DNA from: Sphingomonas naasensis
GTDB taxonomy: Bacteria; Pseudomonadota; Alphaproteobacteria; Sphingomonadales; Sphingomonadaceae
NCBI RefSeq assembly: GCF_004792695.1
Contig: NZ_SRXU01000001.1
Location: forward strand, 806,001-870,000
DNA length: 64,000 nt
Direction of reading: 5' to 3'
The first letter of the stretch is position 1. Each line of letters opens with the position of its first letter. Positions 9,201-19,845 of this stretch are shown here, one piece after another. The notes below the pieces were generated by a model that was not told the DNA's origin, ran no database searches, and saw only the letters and a list, made by a program, of their open reading frames with translations. A program made the translations under genes and the position numbers.

Positions 9201-9238
9201 ATCACGCCTTGTACGCGGTCCCGATCGAGGCGCGCTGA
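6233..9238 (+). CDS. Secreted tandem beta-helix (GH55/pectate-lyase-3-like) protein with C-terminal beta-propeller, paralogue 2
   Basis: The product is 1001 residues and clearly paralogous to the protein at 1798-4863 along its entire length. A signal peptide (MKAFGLFCVALLLAPAAFA) is followed by GRADDSAALQQAIDAA near residue 43 and a first beta-helix. A second module starts at ETDDTAALQRAID near residue 389, and an NHL/SMP-30-like propeller runs from about residue 720 (GAAVDAKGKLYFVD). Shared landmarks include PVPPPTSVP, EKTSPAWQ, GQRDAAIREHE and the two-cysteine motif CDDKGCGTYLRASK, which is CDANGCGTYLRASK in paralogue 1. Start ATG 6233 has GGAGGG 6 nt upstream. It lacks the Pro/Gly-rich insert seen in paralogue 1. 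Likely periplasmic or exported; enzyme activity and substrate are not proven. Confidence 0.82.
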   Translation: MKAFGLFCVALLLAPAAFAKSTSVYLSAPDDPRAITVKGVGDGRADDSAALQQAIDAAAAGGHGGIVFLPSGRYRISRTVFVRSAVRVFGVGATRPVILLGDSTPGFGAGVAAMISFTGEDQYRVGKVPVPPPTSVPANPAIYDATSSTFYSALSNVDFEIGRGNSGAVAVRFRVAQHGFLRHIDFHLSSGLAGIYQAGNECENLRFYGGRYGILTEKTSPAWQFTLIDSEFDGQRDAAIREHEVDLTLVNVAIRNTPVGIEIDRGYSDSLWGKDVRFENVSNAGVLISNEDSVFTQIGFDNAIAANTPVFARFRDSGKTVPGQGRHYRVGDFSHGLKLPALGMMGEFATDVTITPLSRMPARRAPAIRALPPVRDWTNVRDLGVKGDDETDDTAALQRAIDSHRVLYLPMGRYRVTDTLKLRPDSVLIALHPSLTHLYLPDETPAYAGVGGARALLQSAKGGDAIVSGLGLWTGGVNPRATALLWKAGAASMVNDVKIQGGGGTVLTKGSPIGFGDPRARFDGQHPSIWVTDGGGGTFAAIWSPNTLASAGFQVSNTKTPGFVYELSAEHHYRAEIVLDNVENWEFLAPQTEQEVRDGVNAISTEFRNSRNILFANYHGYRVTRSIKPMDTAIRLINSRDIRFRNVHVNAESAFASCDDKGCGTYLRASKFPFENAIKDVTRQLEVREREFARLDVPAGPVTAAAVSGVPVSPGVEKLADGFYSIAGAAVDAKGKLYFVDRFYHRIHGWSRGEGLTIVADAPLDPVNLAIDRSGDLMVLSSAGHDASVYSIDPAKPAEVRVIAPTPVKMRPDAATALPVNLWANGEFADRIDPVSYEFPPIAAFFTDAMGTPKAREYVSPDGSLVLPAFRVWNQGPDDHQGWRWSDSLDAHGLVTARPGERIFLTNASENRTYSGLVGRAGTVTDLRIAADRGGESVARDAAGNLYVANGQVFVYGPDGKPIRRIDLPERPLQLVIGGEDRRTLFVLTHHALYAVPIEAR

Positions 9239-9249
9239 TCGCCGCCCGC

Positions 9250-9930
9250 TCAGGCCATCAACCGGTACCCGACCCCCGGTTCGTTGCGGATCAGCCCGGA
9301 CGGCGTCTCCCCCTCGAGCTTGCGGCGGACCCCGCGCGCGGCGACGCGTAGATATTCGACGTCGCCTTCGTGCCCCGGCCCCCACACGTTGCGGAGCAGC
9401 TGGGCATGCGTAACCACCCGGCCGGGATGCTTGGCGAGCTCCGCGAGGAAGCCGAACTCCTTGGGCGTGAGATGGACTTCCTCGCCGCCCCTGCGGATCA
9501 GCCGCGCGGCGAGATCGATCTTGATGTCGCCCACTCTGAGCACCGGCGCCGCGGTCTCCGCCGAAAGCCGGTGGCGCAGCGCGGTGCGGACGCGCGCGAG
9601 CACCTCCTCGGTATCGAACGGCTTGGTGATGTAATCGTCGGCGCCGAGATCGAGCGCAGTCACCTTCTCCCCGGTCGCGTCGCGCGCGGAGACGACCAGC
9701 AGCGCCGCCCCCATGGCCTTGACCAGCGGCACCAGCTCGAGCCCGTCGCGATCGGGCAGGCCGAGATCGAGCAACACCGCCTCGGGCTTGTCGATCTGCA
9801 GTCCGGTGAGTGCCTCCCGCGCATTGCCCGCCTCGACGACGCGATAGCCGGCGCGCTTGAGGCTCGCGCCGAGCAGCCGCCGGATCGCGGGCTCGTCGTC
9901 GACCACCAGGATCTTGGGCTGCTGGCTCAT
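9250..9930 (-). CDS. kdpE: Response regulator KdpE
   Basis: The product is 226 residues: a receiver domain (ILVVDDEPAIRRLL, phospho-acceptor Asp in LLDLGLPDRDG, switch Lys in YITKPF) followed by an OmpR-type winged helix (HLTPKEFGFLAELAKHPGRV, GVGYRLMA). It partners KdpD to activate kdp expression at low potassium or high osmolarity. Its ATG overlaps the kdpD stop by 4 nt (ATGA), so the pair is translationally coupled. It is the last gene of the leftward kdp operon and converges on the beta-helix gene with an 11-nt gap and no visible terminator. Confidence 0.97.
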   Translation of the reverse strand: MSQQPKILVVDDEPAIRRLLGASLKRAGYRVVEAGNAREALTGLQIDKPEAVLLDLGLPDRDGLELVPLVKAMGAALLVVSARDATGEKVTALDLGADDYITKPFDTEEVLARVRTALRHRLSAETAAPVLRVGDIKIDLAARLIRRGGEEVHLTPKEFGFLAELAKHPGRVVTHAQLLRNVWGPGHEGDVEYLRVAARGVRRKLEGETPSGLIRNEPGVGYRLMA

Positions 9931-12605
9931 TCGCCCGCCACGCCTTTCTTGAGGTGGCTCGCGGGGATGTGCAGCGTGAACACGGCGCCGCGCCGGTCGC
10001 TCCGGTTTGCGGCACTGACCGAAAGCCCCATCGCCTCGGCGAAACCCTTGACGATGGCGAGGCCGAGCCCGGTGCCGCCCTTGCGGTCCGATCCCTCGAT
10101 CCGGGCGAAGGTCTCGAAGATCCGCGCCTCCTCGCCGGCAGGCAGGCCAGGCCCCTCATCGAGCACGCTCAGCGTCAGCGCGTCGGGCAAACGCCGCGCC
10201 GCGACGAGGATCGGCGATTCCGGATCGCCATATTTGGCGGCGTTCTCGAGCAGGTTGATCAGGCAGTGGTGAAACAGCTGCGGGTCGACCGTGACGAAGG
10301 GCAGCTCGGGCGAGATATCGAGCTGGATGGCATGACCTTCGAGCGTGCGGCGCAGATCGTGCACCGCGGCCGCGACCGCATCGGCAAGGTCGACCGGCTC
10401 GACCGCCTGGCGCAGTGCCCCCGATTCGATGCGCACCATGTCGAGCAGGTTCGCGACGAAGCGGCGCAGGCGTTCGGCCTCGCCGCGCGCTGCGGTGAGC
10501 TGGCCGGCCTGCTCGTCGGAGGCGGGCCGCATCTCGGCCAGCATGCCGAGGATGGTGGTGAGCGGAGTGCGCAGATCATGGCTCACCGAGGAGAGCAAGG
10601 CCGCGCGGAGCCGGTCGCGCTCCTTGAGCTGGGTGACCGTCGCCATCTCGGCCTCGAAGGCGATCCGCTCGAGCGCGAGCGACGCCTGGTCGAGCAGGCT
10701 GAGCAGCAGCGGCAGCTGGTCCGAGCGGATCGGCGTGCCCGCATCGGAGCGCGCGAGCCCCATCACCCCGAGCACGCGCCCGCCCGCCGCGAGCGGATGG
10801 AATAGCCATTCCGACGCAGTCAGCGTATCGGAGCCTCGCCCCGCCGGCACATTATGCTCGAATGCCCAGCGTGCCGCCGCCTGCTCGATCATCTCGAGCC
10901 GGTTCTCGGGCGGAACCGCGGCGCTGAGCTCGAGCGTGCCGTCGACCGGAAGCAGCAGCACCGCATCGGCATCGACCAGTCGCCCGACCTCGGCGCAGAG
11001 CAGCTGGCCGAGCGCGTCGCGCTCGCTCACTCCGGTGAGCTGCCGCGCGAAACCCGTGAGCGAGCTGTTCTGCGCGGCGCTGCGCTGGGCGAGCATCGCC
11101 TGATCGCGCACCCGCGCGGCGAGCTGGCTGCTGACCACCGCCACCGTCAGCAGCACCAGCACGGTGATGATGTTCTGCGGATCCTGGATGGTGAAAGTGC
11201 GGGTCGGCGGGATGAAGAAGAAATTATAGGCCAGCGAGGAGACCAGCCCGGTCACGACGCCGGTCCGCACCCCGTAGCGCGTGGCGGCGACCATCACCGG
11301 CAGCAGATAGAGCAAGCCGATATTGGTGATGTTGCCGGCAGTGAGAATGCTGACGCCGAGCAGCGTGACCAGCAGCACCAGCCCCAGCGCCACCCCATAT
11401 CCCGCCGGCTTGCCCCAGCCGCGTCCGGCGCGCCGCGGCGCTGCGCCGGCCGCCCGCGGCGCACTCTCCGCCATCGGCAGCACATGCACCGCGACGCCGG
11501 GCGTCTCGCGCACGAGCCGGTCGACCACCGATCCGTGGAGCAGTTCGAACCAGCGCGAGCGCAGCGACTTGCCGACGATCAACTGGGTGGCGCGTGCCTC
11601 GCTGGTGAAGCACTTCAATCCCTCCAGCACCGATTCGGCGGGCACCGAGGCGACCTGGCCGCCGAGCTGGGTCGCGAGATGCAAAGTCGCCGCGACCCGC
11701 CCGTTCTCGGCATCGCTGAAGCGGGTGGCGCGCGGCGTCTCGATATGGACGGCGGTCCATGGCGCGCGCAGGGCATCGGCGGTGCGCTTGGCCGCGCGCA
11801 CCAGCTCGGGCGCGCCGGGAAGCTCGCTCACCGCGACCACCAGCCGCTCGCCCACCGCCCAATTGCCCGCCAGCGCATGCGCGCGCAAATAGTCGAGCAT
11901 CTGCGCGTCGACTGCCTGCGCCGCGCGCCGCAGCGCGAGCTCGCGCAGCGCCGACAGGTTCGATTTGGAGAAGAAATGCCCGAGCGCCCGGCTCGCTTCC
12001 TCGGGCACATAGACCTTGCCCTCCTTGAGCCGCTCGATCAGCTCGTCGGGCGGGATGTCGACGACTTCGATCTCGGCATTCTCGAGCACCCGATCGGGCA
12101 GCGTCTCGCGCACGCGGACCTTGGTGAACGACGCGACGACGTCGTTCAGGCTTTCGAGGTGCTGGATGTTGACTGTCGAGTAGACGTCGATCCCGGCCGC
12201 GAGCAGCTCCTCGACATCCTGATAGCGCTTGTCGTGGCGGCTCCCGGGCGCATTGCTGTGCGCCAGCTCGTCGACCAGCACCAGTTGCGGCGCGCGCGCG
12301 CGGATCGCGTCGATGTCGAGTTCGTCGAGCATCCGGCCCTGATAGGGGATCTGCCGGCGCGGCAGGATCTCATGGCCGTGGAGCAGCGCTTCGGTCTCGG
12401 TGCGCCCGTGCGTCTCGACGATGCCGATCACCACATCGACGCCCGCGCGCTTGCGCGCCGCGCCTTCGCTCAGCATCTCATAGGTCTTGCCCACCCCCGG
12501 CGCCGCGCCGAGGAACACCTTCAAACGCCCGCGGCCCTCCTGCGCGGCGGCGCGCAGAAGGGCCTCGGGGTCGGGGCGGCCGTCGGGTGATGGCGTGTCG
12601 CTCAC
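9927..12605 (-). CDS. kdpD: Sensor histidine kinase KdpD
   Basis: The product is 892 residues. The cytoplasmic N-terminal KdpD domain has a Walker A motif ([12 protein letters not shown] near residue 33) and GIVETHGR. A universal-stress-like domain follows, then four closely spaced membrane segments starting near residue 400, a GAF-like region, HisKA ([16 protein letters not shown]) and an HATPase domain ending in [17 protein letters not shown]. It senses potassium or osmotic state and phosphorylates KdpE. It overlaps kdpC by 4 nt and kdpE by 4 nt. Length and order match full-length KdpD. Confidence 0.97.
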   Translation of the reverse strand: MSDTPSPDGRPDPEALLRAAAQEGRGRLKVFLGAAPGVGKTYEMLSEGAARKRAGVDVVIGIVETHGRTETEALLHGHEILPRRQIPYQGRMLDELDIDAIRARAPQLVLVDELAHSNAPGSRHDKRYQDVEELLAAGIDVYSTVNIQHLESLNDVVASFTKVRVRETLPDRVLENAEIEVVDIPPDELIERLKEGKVYVPEEASRALGHFFSKSNLSALRELALRRAAQAVDAQMLDYLRAHALAGNWAVGERLVVAVSELPGAPELVRAAKRTADALRAPWTAVHIETPRATRFSDAENGRVAATLHLATQLGGQVASVPAESVLEGLKCFTSEARATQLIVGKSLRSRWFELLHGSVVDRLVRETPGVAVHVLPMAESAPRAAGAAPRRAGRGWGKPAGYGVALGLVLLVTLLGVSILTAGNITNIGLLYLLPVMVAATRYGVRTGVVTGLVSSLAYNFFFIPPTRTFTIQDPQNIITVLVLLTVAVVSSQLAARVRDQAMLAQRSAAQNSSLTGFARQLTGVSERDALGQLLCAEVGRLVDADAVLLLPVDGTLELSAAVPPENRLEMIEQAAARWAFEHNVPAGRGSDTLTASEWLFHPLAAGGRVLGVMGLARSDAGTPIRSDQLPLLLSLLDQASLALERIAFEAEMATVTQLKERDRLRAALLSSVSHDLRTPLTTILGMLAEMRPASDEQAGQLTAARGEAERLRRFVANLLDMVRIESGALRQAVEPVDLADAVAAAVHDLRRTLEGHAIQLDISPELPFVTVDPQLFHHCLINLLENAAKYGDPESPILVAARRLPDALTLSVLDEGPGLPAGEEARIFETFARIEGSDRKGGTGLGLAIVKGFAEAMGLSVSAANRSDRRGAVFTLHIPASHLKKGVAGE

Positions 12606-13198
12606 CGGGTGGCTTTTGCCCCTTCCGCTGCCAGCCTGTCGAGCGCCCGATTGAGCGCGAGCACATTGACGCGCGGTTCGCCGAGGAAGCCGAGCAGCCG
12701 CCCCTCGACCTGCTGCCGCACCAGCGCCTCGACGCGGCCCGCCGCGAGCCCCCGCGCGGCCGCGACGCGCGCCACCTGCGAAAAGGCCGCCTCGGGGCTG
12801 ATATGGGGGTCGAGCCCCGAGGCGGAGGCAGTCACCAGATCGGCGGGGACCGATGCTCCTGGTGTTTTCGCGAGGGTTGCAGCGTCCGCGCGGACACGGT
12901 CGGCCAGGGCCTGGCTGGTCGGGCCGAGGTTCGACCCGGCCGAGGCCGAAGCGTCATAGCCGCTGCCCGCCGCGGAGGGGCGGCCGTGGAAATAGCCCGG
13001 GGCGGCGAAGCCCTGTCCGATCAGTGCCGAACCGATGATGCGGCCATCGTCCTCGATCAGGCTGCCATTGGCCTGTGCCGGAAAGACCGTCTGCCCGATG
13101 CCGGTGAGCAGCGCCGGATAAGCGAGCCCGAGCAAGGCGGCGAACAGCAGCGTCAGCACGATCGCCGGGCGCAGCGCGGTGGTGAAATCCTTGAGCAT
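12602..13198 (-). CDS. kdpC: Potassium-transporting ATPase subunit C
   Basis: The product is 198 residues with one N-terminal membrane anchor ([20 protein letters not shown]) and the KdpC periplasmic domain, including [26 protein letters not shown]-like [12 protein letters not shown] and [11 protein letters not shown]. It stabilises the KdpFABC complex and links KdpA to KdpB. It lies 10 nt after kdpB and overlaps kdpD by 4 nt. Confidence 0.97.
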   Translation of the reverse strand: MLKDFTTALRPAIVLTLLFAALLGLAYPALLTGIGQTVFPAQANGSLIEDDGRIIGSALIGQGFAAPGYFHGRPSAAGSGYDASASAGSNLGPTSQALADRVRADAATLAKTPGASVPADLVTASASGLDPHISPEAAFSQVARVAAARGLAAGRVEALVRQQVEGRLLGFLGEPRVNVLALNRALDRLAAEGAKATR

Positions 13199-13208
13199 GT
13201 TCCTGTCC

Positions 13209-15224
<2,016 letters not shown>

Positions 15225-15235
15225 GGGAGATGCCT

Positions 15236-16939
15236 TCAGAAGAGCTGGCCGTGGATCATCGCGAGATGATCGGCGACGGGTCCGAGTGCGAGGCTGGGCA
15301 GGAAGGTCAGCCCGCCGACGATGAGGATGATCCCGACGAGCAGGCCGATCCACAGCGCGCCGGTGGTCGGGAACGAGCCCGCGGTCTCCGGCGTGTGCTT
15401 CTTCGCGGCGAGCGACCCGGCGATGGCGAGGACGGGGACGATCACGAAGAACCGCCCGATCCACATCGCGATGCCGAGCAGCGCGTTGTAGAAGGGCGTA
15501 CCCGCGCTCAACCCGGCAAAGGCCGAGCCATTGTTCGCGGTCGCCGAACTGAACGCGTAGAGGATCTCGGTGAAGCCGTGCGGTCCCTTGTTGAGCGGCC
15601 CGGCCAGCCCCTGCGGCAGCACCGCGGCGAGCGCGGTGAAGCCGAGGATCGACAGCGGCAGCACCGCGATCGCCAGCACCGCCAGCTTCACTTCGCGGCT
15701 CTCGATCTTCTTGCCGACATATTCGGGCGTGCGGCCGACCATCAGCCCGGCGACGAACACGGCGAGCAGAGCATAGAGCAGGAAGCCGTAGATCCCCGCG
15801 CCGACGCCGCCGATGACGATCTCGCCCAATTGCATGTTGAACAGCGGGATCATCCCGCCGAGCGCAGTGAAACTGTCGTGCATCGCATTGACCGCGCCGC
15901 ACGAGGCCGCGGTGGTGACGACCGAGAACAGGGCGCTCGCGGCGATGCCGAAGCGGACTTCCTTGCCCTCCATATTGCCGCCCGCGGCGCCGAGCTGGTG
16001 GAGCATCGGATTGCCCGCCGCTTCCTGCCAATAGGTCACGCCTGCGCCGGCGACGAACAGGATCAGCATCGCCGCGAGGATCGCCCAGCCTTGCCGCGGA
16101 TTGCCGACCGCCTTGCCGAAGGTCCAGGTCAGCCCGACGCCGATCGCGAAGATCGACAGCATCTCGACAAGGTTGGTGAGCGCGCTCGGGTTCTCGAACG
16201 GATGCGCGCTGTTGGCGTTGAAGAATCCGCCGCCATTGGTCCCGAGCATCTTGATCGCTTCCTGCGAGGCGACCGGGCCCAGGATGATCGTCTGCTTCAC
16301 GCCCTCGAGCGTGGTCGCGTCGACCGTGCTGAGAAAGGTTTGCGGCACCCCGCTCGCGATCAGCCACAGCGCATAGACGCAGCAGATCGGCAGCAGCAGA
16401 TAGAGCGTGACGCGTGTCACATCCGCCCAGAAATTGCCGAGCGTCCCCGTGCTGCGCCGGGCGAACCCGCGGAACAGCGCGAAGGCGACGGCGATGCCCG
16501 TCGCGGCGCTGAGGAAATTGTGGATCGTCAGCCCGAGCATCTGGCTGAGGTTCGAAAGCACGACCTCGCCCGAATACCATTGCCAGTTGGTGTTGGTGGT
16601 GAAGCTGATCGCGGTGTTGAACGCGCCGTCCGCGCCCAGCCCGGTCAGCCCGCGCGAGTTCATCGGCAGCACGCCCTGCAGCCGCAGCACCGCATAGGTG
16701 AACAACAGCAACGCGAGGTTGAAGAACAGCAGGTGCAGCGCGTAGCGGCGCCAGCCCATCTCGGCGGCGGGATCGATCCCGGCGAGCTTGTAGAAACCGC
16801 GCTCGATGGGCCCGAGCACGACATGCAGCGGCGTCCGCCGCCCTTCGTAAAGTGCGAACAGCCACAGCCCCATCGGCTTGGCGAGCGCGACGAGGATGGC
16901 AGTGAAGACGAGGATCAGCGTCCAGCCCTGGAGCGTCAT
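15236..16939 (-). CDS. kdpA: Potassium-transporting ATPase subunit A
   Basis: The product is 567 residues, polytopic, with the four MPM repeats of the potassium-channel-like subunit. Filter regions are visible: [32 protein letters not shown], a stretch around [11 protein letters not shown], and the last around [11 protein letters not shown]. It forms the inner-membrane potassium translocation path of KdpFABC. The start is ATG 16939, 11 nt after kdpF. Confidence 0.97.
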   Translation of the reverse strand: MTLQGWTLILVFTAILVALAKPMGLWLFALYEGRRTPLHVVLGPIERGFYKLAGIDPAAEMGWRRYALHLLFFNLALLLFTYAVLRLQGVLPMNSRGLTGLGADGAFNTAISFTTNTNWQWYSGEVVLSNLSQMLGLTIHNFLSAATGIAVAFALFRGFARRSTGTLGNFWADVTRVTLYLLLPICCVYALWLIASGVPQTFLSTVDATTLEGVKQTIILGPVASQEAIKMLGTNGGGFFNANSAHPFENPSALTNLVEMLSIFAIGVGLTWTFGKAVGNPRQGWAILAAMLILFVAGAGVTYWQEAAGNPMLHQLGAAGGNMEGKEVRFGIAASALFSVVTTAASCGAVNAMHDSFTALGGMIPLFNMQLGEIVIGGVGAGIYGFLLYALLAVFVAGLMVGRTPEYVGKKIESREVKLAVLAIAVLPLSILGFTALAAVLPQGLAGPLNKGPHGFTEILYAFSSATANNGSAFAGLSAGTPFYNALLGIAMWIGRFFVIVPVLAIAGSLAAKKHTPETAGSFPTTGALWIGLLVGIILIVGGLTFLPSLALGPVADHLAMIHGQLF

Positions 16940-16950
16940 GGCAGGTGCTT

Positions 16951-17040
16951 TCAGAAACGCTCGGGCCGGACGAGCACGGCCACGAGATAGAGGAGCAGGC
17001 CCAGTGCAGTGAGCCCGGCGAGCGCGAGGTGGAGAGTCAT
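16951..17040 (-). CDS. kdpF: KdpF small membrane subunit
   Basis: The product is 29 residues: one hydrophobic helix ([20 protein letters not shown]) ending PERF. Size, composition and position immediately before kdpA are typical for KdpF, the lipid-like stabilising peptide of the Kdp complex. Start ATG 17040 lies 10 nt after the stop of another tiny ORF. Confidence 0.9.
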   Translation of the reverse strand: MTLHLALAGLTALGLLLYLVAVLVRPERF

Positions 17041-17050
17041 CGCCGCCGCC

Positions 17051-17134
17051 TCACGCATTGTCGCAGAGGCGGATGAAGGCGAGCGTCAGCAGGAAGAGCC
17101 CCGCCACCCCCGCGAGCCAGATGAAGTCGGTCAC
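17051..17134 (-). CDS. Putative 27-residue membrane microprotein at the head of kdp
   Basis: A GTG-initiated frame encodes 27 residues with a single transmembrane segment and a Cys near the C-terminus (FLLTLAFIRLCDNA). AGGGGA lies about 9 nt before the GTG. The stop TGA lies 10 nt from the kdpF ATG, and its GAGG could serve as the kdpF ribosome-binding site, suggesting coupling. The composition (a hydrophobic helix then RLCD) is not what random GC-rich sequence would give. The function is unknown; an accessory Kdp peptide is an inference from position only. Confidence 0.5.
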   Translation of the reverse strand: MTDFIWLAGVAGLFLLTLAFIRLCDNA

Positions 17135-17149
17135 GATCTTTGTCCCCTG

Positions 17150-17428
17150 TCATGGCGTGAAATCGAAATGTCGGCCCGGCACCGGAAGCAGCCGGAACAG
17201 CGCCGGTCCCTCGAACGCGAAAGCGAGCCCGAGACCGAGCGCGGCGACCGCCAGCGCGGCGACCGCGAATTCGAGCGGCCCGGGTCCGTGCGCGCCGCCG
17301 AGCGCGCGGTGCAGCCACCAGGAAGCCGTCCCGCACAGCCCGAGCAGCGCCGCGCCGAACCCGTGCAACAGGCATTCCGCGCCCCAGCAGCGCTCCCCCG
17401 CTTCCAGACGATGCAGACTCGCACGCAC
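17150..17428 (-). CDS. Hypothetical small membrane protein upstream of kdp
   Basis: The product is 92 residues with two predicted membrane segments (around LLHGFGAALLGLCGTASWWL and EFAVAALAVAALGLGLAFAF) and a polar tail. It starts with GTG 17428, with GGAG about 9 nt upstream, and ends 15 nt before the 27-residue ORF, so it would be the first gene of the kdp transcript. I do not recognise a family. It could be a chance frame, but the hydrophobic pattern, ribosome-binding site and spacing favour a real gene. Confidence 0.45.
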   Translation of the reverse strand: MRASLHRLEAGERCWGAECLLHGFGAALLGLCGTASWWLHRALGGAHGPGPLEFAVAALAVAALGLGLAFAFEGPALFRLLPVPGRHFDFTP

Positions 17429-17577
17429 TCGCTTCGCTCCGGCTGCCGATGGCGAGCGACATGGTGCCGAGGCGGGTTAAGCTTCCACGGGGAAGATCGG
17501 GCACGGCATAAGCAAAGCGTAAAGACCGCCGCTCAGGCCCATCCCATTGCGAACGTTTCGCACCTTCTCGCATCGCA

Positions 17578-17596
17578 ATTGCAACTGACTTGCAAT
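17578..17596. promoter_or_regulatory. Fur-box-like inverted repeat
   Basis: ATTGCAA-CTGAC-TTGCAAT is a perfect 7-5-7 inverted repeat about 48 nt before the TonB receptor start. TTGCAA half-sites of this layout are typical Fur operators of alphaproteobacteria, which fits iron repression of the receptor and PepSY gene. Confidence 0.6.
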
Positions 17597-17643
17597 AACC
17601 CCGCGCCACGCCTACCGGGCTGCGCGTGAGCGAAAGGGTAAAG

Positions 17644-19845
17644 ATGCGTTCGAAAGATTACCGGCGACCGCTGCTCGCGGGTGTCGCGCTGCTGCTGATG
17701 ATCCAGCCCGCCTGGGCACAGACGGAGCCGCCCGGGGAAGACCCGGCACAGGATTCCGGAGCCGGCGACGAAGTGGTCGTCACCGCGGCGCGCTCGGTGC
17801 TGCCGCCCAGCGCGCTGCCGCTAACCATCGACATCATCGACAAGGCGACGCTCGACCAGCAGATCGCGATCTCGGGCTCGGTCACCGACGCGGTGTCGAC
17901 TCTCACCCCCAGCTTCTCCCCTACCCGTCAGAAGCTGTCGGGCGCGGGCGAGACGCTGCGCGGCCGCTCGCCGCTCTATGCGATCAACGGCATCCCGCAA
18001 TCGACTCCGCTGCGCGACGGCAGCCGCGACGGCTTCACGATCGACGGCTTCTTCGTCGACCGGGTCGAGCTGATCTACGGCTCGAACGCGCTGCAGGGCA
18101 TCGGCGGCACCGGGGGCATCGTCAATCAGGTTACCGTCGGCGCGCCCAGGACCGAAGGGCTCACCGGCCGCGTCCTGCTCCAGGGCACCGCCGACAGCGA
18201 CTTCCACAAGGATGGGCTGGGCGGCAAGGCCGCGGGGCTGGTCCAGTACAAGGCCGGCCGTTTCGACGCGAGCGTCGGCGCCGCCTATGACCGGCGCGGT
18301 GTGTTCTTCGACGGCGAGGGCCGCCGCATCGGCCTCAACCTCACGCAGGGCGAGACGCAGGATTCGCGCAGCTGGTCGCTGTTCGGCCGCTTCGGCTACG
18401 AACTCGGCGAGACCGCGCGGATCGACTTGATCGCCAGCCGCTTCCAGCTCGACGGCGACGGGGATTTCGTCGCGCTTCCCGGCAACCGCGCGCTCGGCAT
18501 TCCCACCAGCGCCGTCAAGGGCACGCCTCCGGGCGAGCCCGCCGCCAGCCGCACCGAGAGCCTCGCGCTGTCGCTCACCGACACCAGCCTGTGGGGCGGC
18601 AATTTCGTCAGCCAGATCTTCTGGAATCGCACCCACGACACCTTCGGCGGCGAGCTCGCGCCGATCGCCACCTTCCAGGATCCGGTAATCGCGCCGGTCG
18701 GCACGTTGTTCGACCAATCGGAGAACCGCTCGCGTAAATATGGCGGCAAGATCAGCTATGAGCGCGGGGTCCCCGGCTTCGAGGCGCTCACTGCGATCAT
18801 CGGCTTCGACGCGCTCTGGGACTCGACCGAGCAACGGCTGATCGCCACCGACCGCATCTGGGTGCCACCCGCCGATTTCCGCAGCCTCGCCCCGTTCGGC
18901 CAGCTCAACCTCGCATTGTTCGACAAGAAGCTCCGCCTCGCCGGCGGCGTGCGCTGGGAAAATGTCGCGATCCGGATCGACGATTTCCACACGCTCGCCT
19001 CGACTACCTATGACGGTCGTAATCCGGCGACCTTCGGCGGCGTCGCGGTCGCCGGCGGCAGGCCGACCTTCCAGGACGCCCTGCTCAATGGCGGCGTGAT
19101 CGTCGAGCCGATGCCGGGCATCCGCGCCTATGTCAGCTATGCCGAGGGCTTCACCATGCCCGATGTCGGCCGCATCACCCGCGCGATCCGGGATCAGGGC
19201 ATCAGCCTCGATAATTATCTCGACATCAGCCCGATCGTCTCGAACAACCGCGAGATTGGCCTCGAGGTGAAGCGCGGCCCGCTCGATGCCAGCGTCGCCT
19301 ATTTCTGGTCGTCGAGCGACAAGGGCCAGCTGCTCATCGCCCGCCCCGACCGGATCTTCGACGTCCAGCGGCTGCGCACCGAGATCGAGGGGCTCGAGAT
19401 CAATCTGGGGGTGGCGCTGCCGATCCCGGGTGCCCGCGTCTCGATCGGCTATGCCCATCTCGACGGGCGCTACGACAGCGACACGGTGCCCGACGGCAAG
19501 GTCGACACCGATCTCGACGGCACCAACATCTCGCCGGATCGGCTCAACCTCGCGGCAAGCTATGTCCGCGGCCCGCTCTCGGCGCGCCTCCAGACGCAAT
19601 TCTTCCTCTCGCGCAAATTCGATGGCCCGAAGGTCGATCCGCGCAACGATTTCGGCGGCTATGCGATCACCGACGCGACGGTCCGCTATGAGACCGGGAT
19701 CGGCGCGATCAGCCTGAGCGCGCAGAATCTCTTCGACAAATTCTACATCGACTATTCGAGCGACACCCGGCTGCCGACCGACAATCTCAGCTATTTCGCC
19801 GGCCGCGGCCGCACCATCACGCTCGGCTGGGACTATCGCTTCTGA
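17644..19845 (+). CDS. TonB-dependent siderophore-type receptor
   Basis: The product is 733 residues from ATG 17644 (AAAGGG 5 nt upstream; a GTG at 17626 would add six residues). A signal peptide (ending ..IQPAWAQ) precedes the TonB box EVVVTAARS. The plug domain has GETLRGRSPLYAINGIP, IDGFFVDRVELIYGSNALQG and GGTGGIVNQVT. The barrel ends in an aromatic residue (WDYRF), as outer-membrane proteins do. The C-terminal block SLSAQNLFDKFYIDY is typical of siderophore receptors. A Fur-like box precedes it and a PepSY-TM gene follows directly, the usual partner of ferric-siderophore uptake. The siderophore is unknown. Confidence 0.9.
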   Translation: MRSKDYRRPLLAGVALLLMIQPAWAQTEPPGEDPAQDSGAGDEVVVTAARSVLPPSALPLTIDIIDKATLDQQIAISGSVTDAVSTLTPSFSPTRQKLSGAGETLRGRSPLYAINGIPQSTPLRDGSRDGFTIDGFFVDRVELIYGSNALQGIGGTGGIVNQVTVGAPRTEGLTGRVLLQGTADSDFHKDGLGGKAAGLVQYKAGRFDASVGAAYDRRGVFFDGEGRRIGLNLTQGETQDSRSWSLFGRFGYELGETARIDLIASRFQLDGDGDFVALPGNRALGIPTSAVKGTPPGEPAASRTESLALSLTDTSLWGGNFVSQIFWNRTHDTFGGELAPIATFQDPVIAPVGTLFDQSENRSRKYGGKISYERGVPGFEALTAIIGFDALWDSTEQRLIATDRIWVPPADFRSLAPFGQLNLALFDKKLRLAGGVRWENVAIRIDDFHTLASTTYDGRNPATFGGVAVAGGRPTFQDALLNGGVIVEPMPGIRAYVSYAEGFTMPDVGRITRAIRDQGISLDNYLDISPIVSNNREIGLEVKRGPLDASVAYFWSSSDKGQLLIARPDRIFDVQRLRTEIEGLEINLGVALPIPGARVSIGYAHLDGRYDSDTVPDGKVDTDLDGTNISPDRLNLAASYVRGPLSARLQTQFFLSRKFDGPKVDPRNDFGGYAITDATVRYETGIGAISLSAQNLFDKFYIDYSSDTRLPTDNLSYFAGRGRTITLGWDYRF

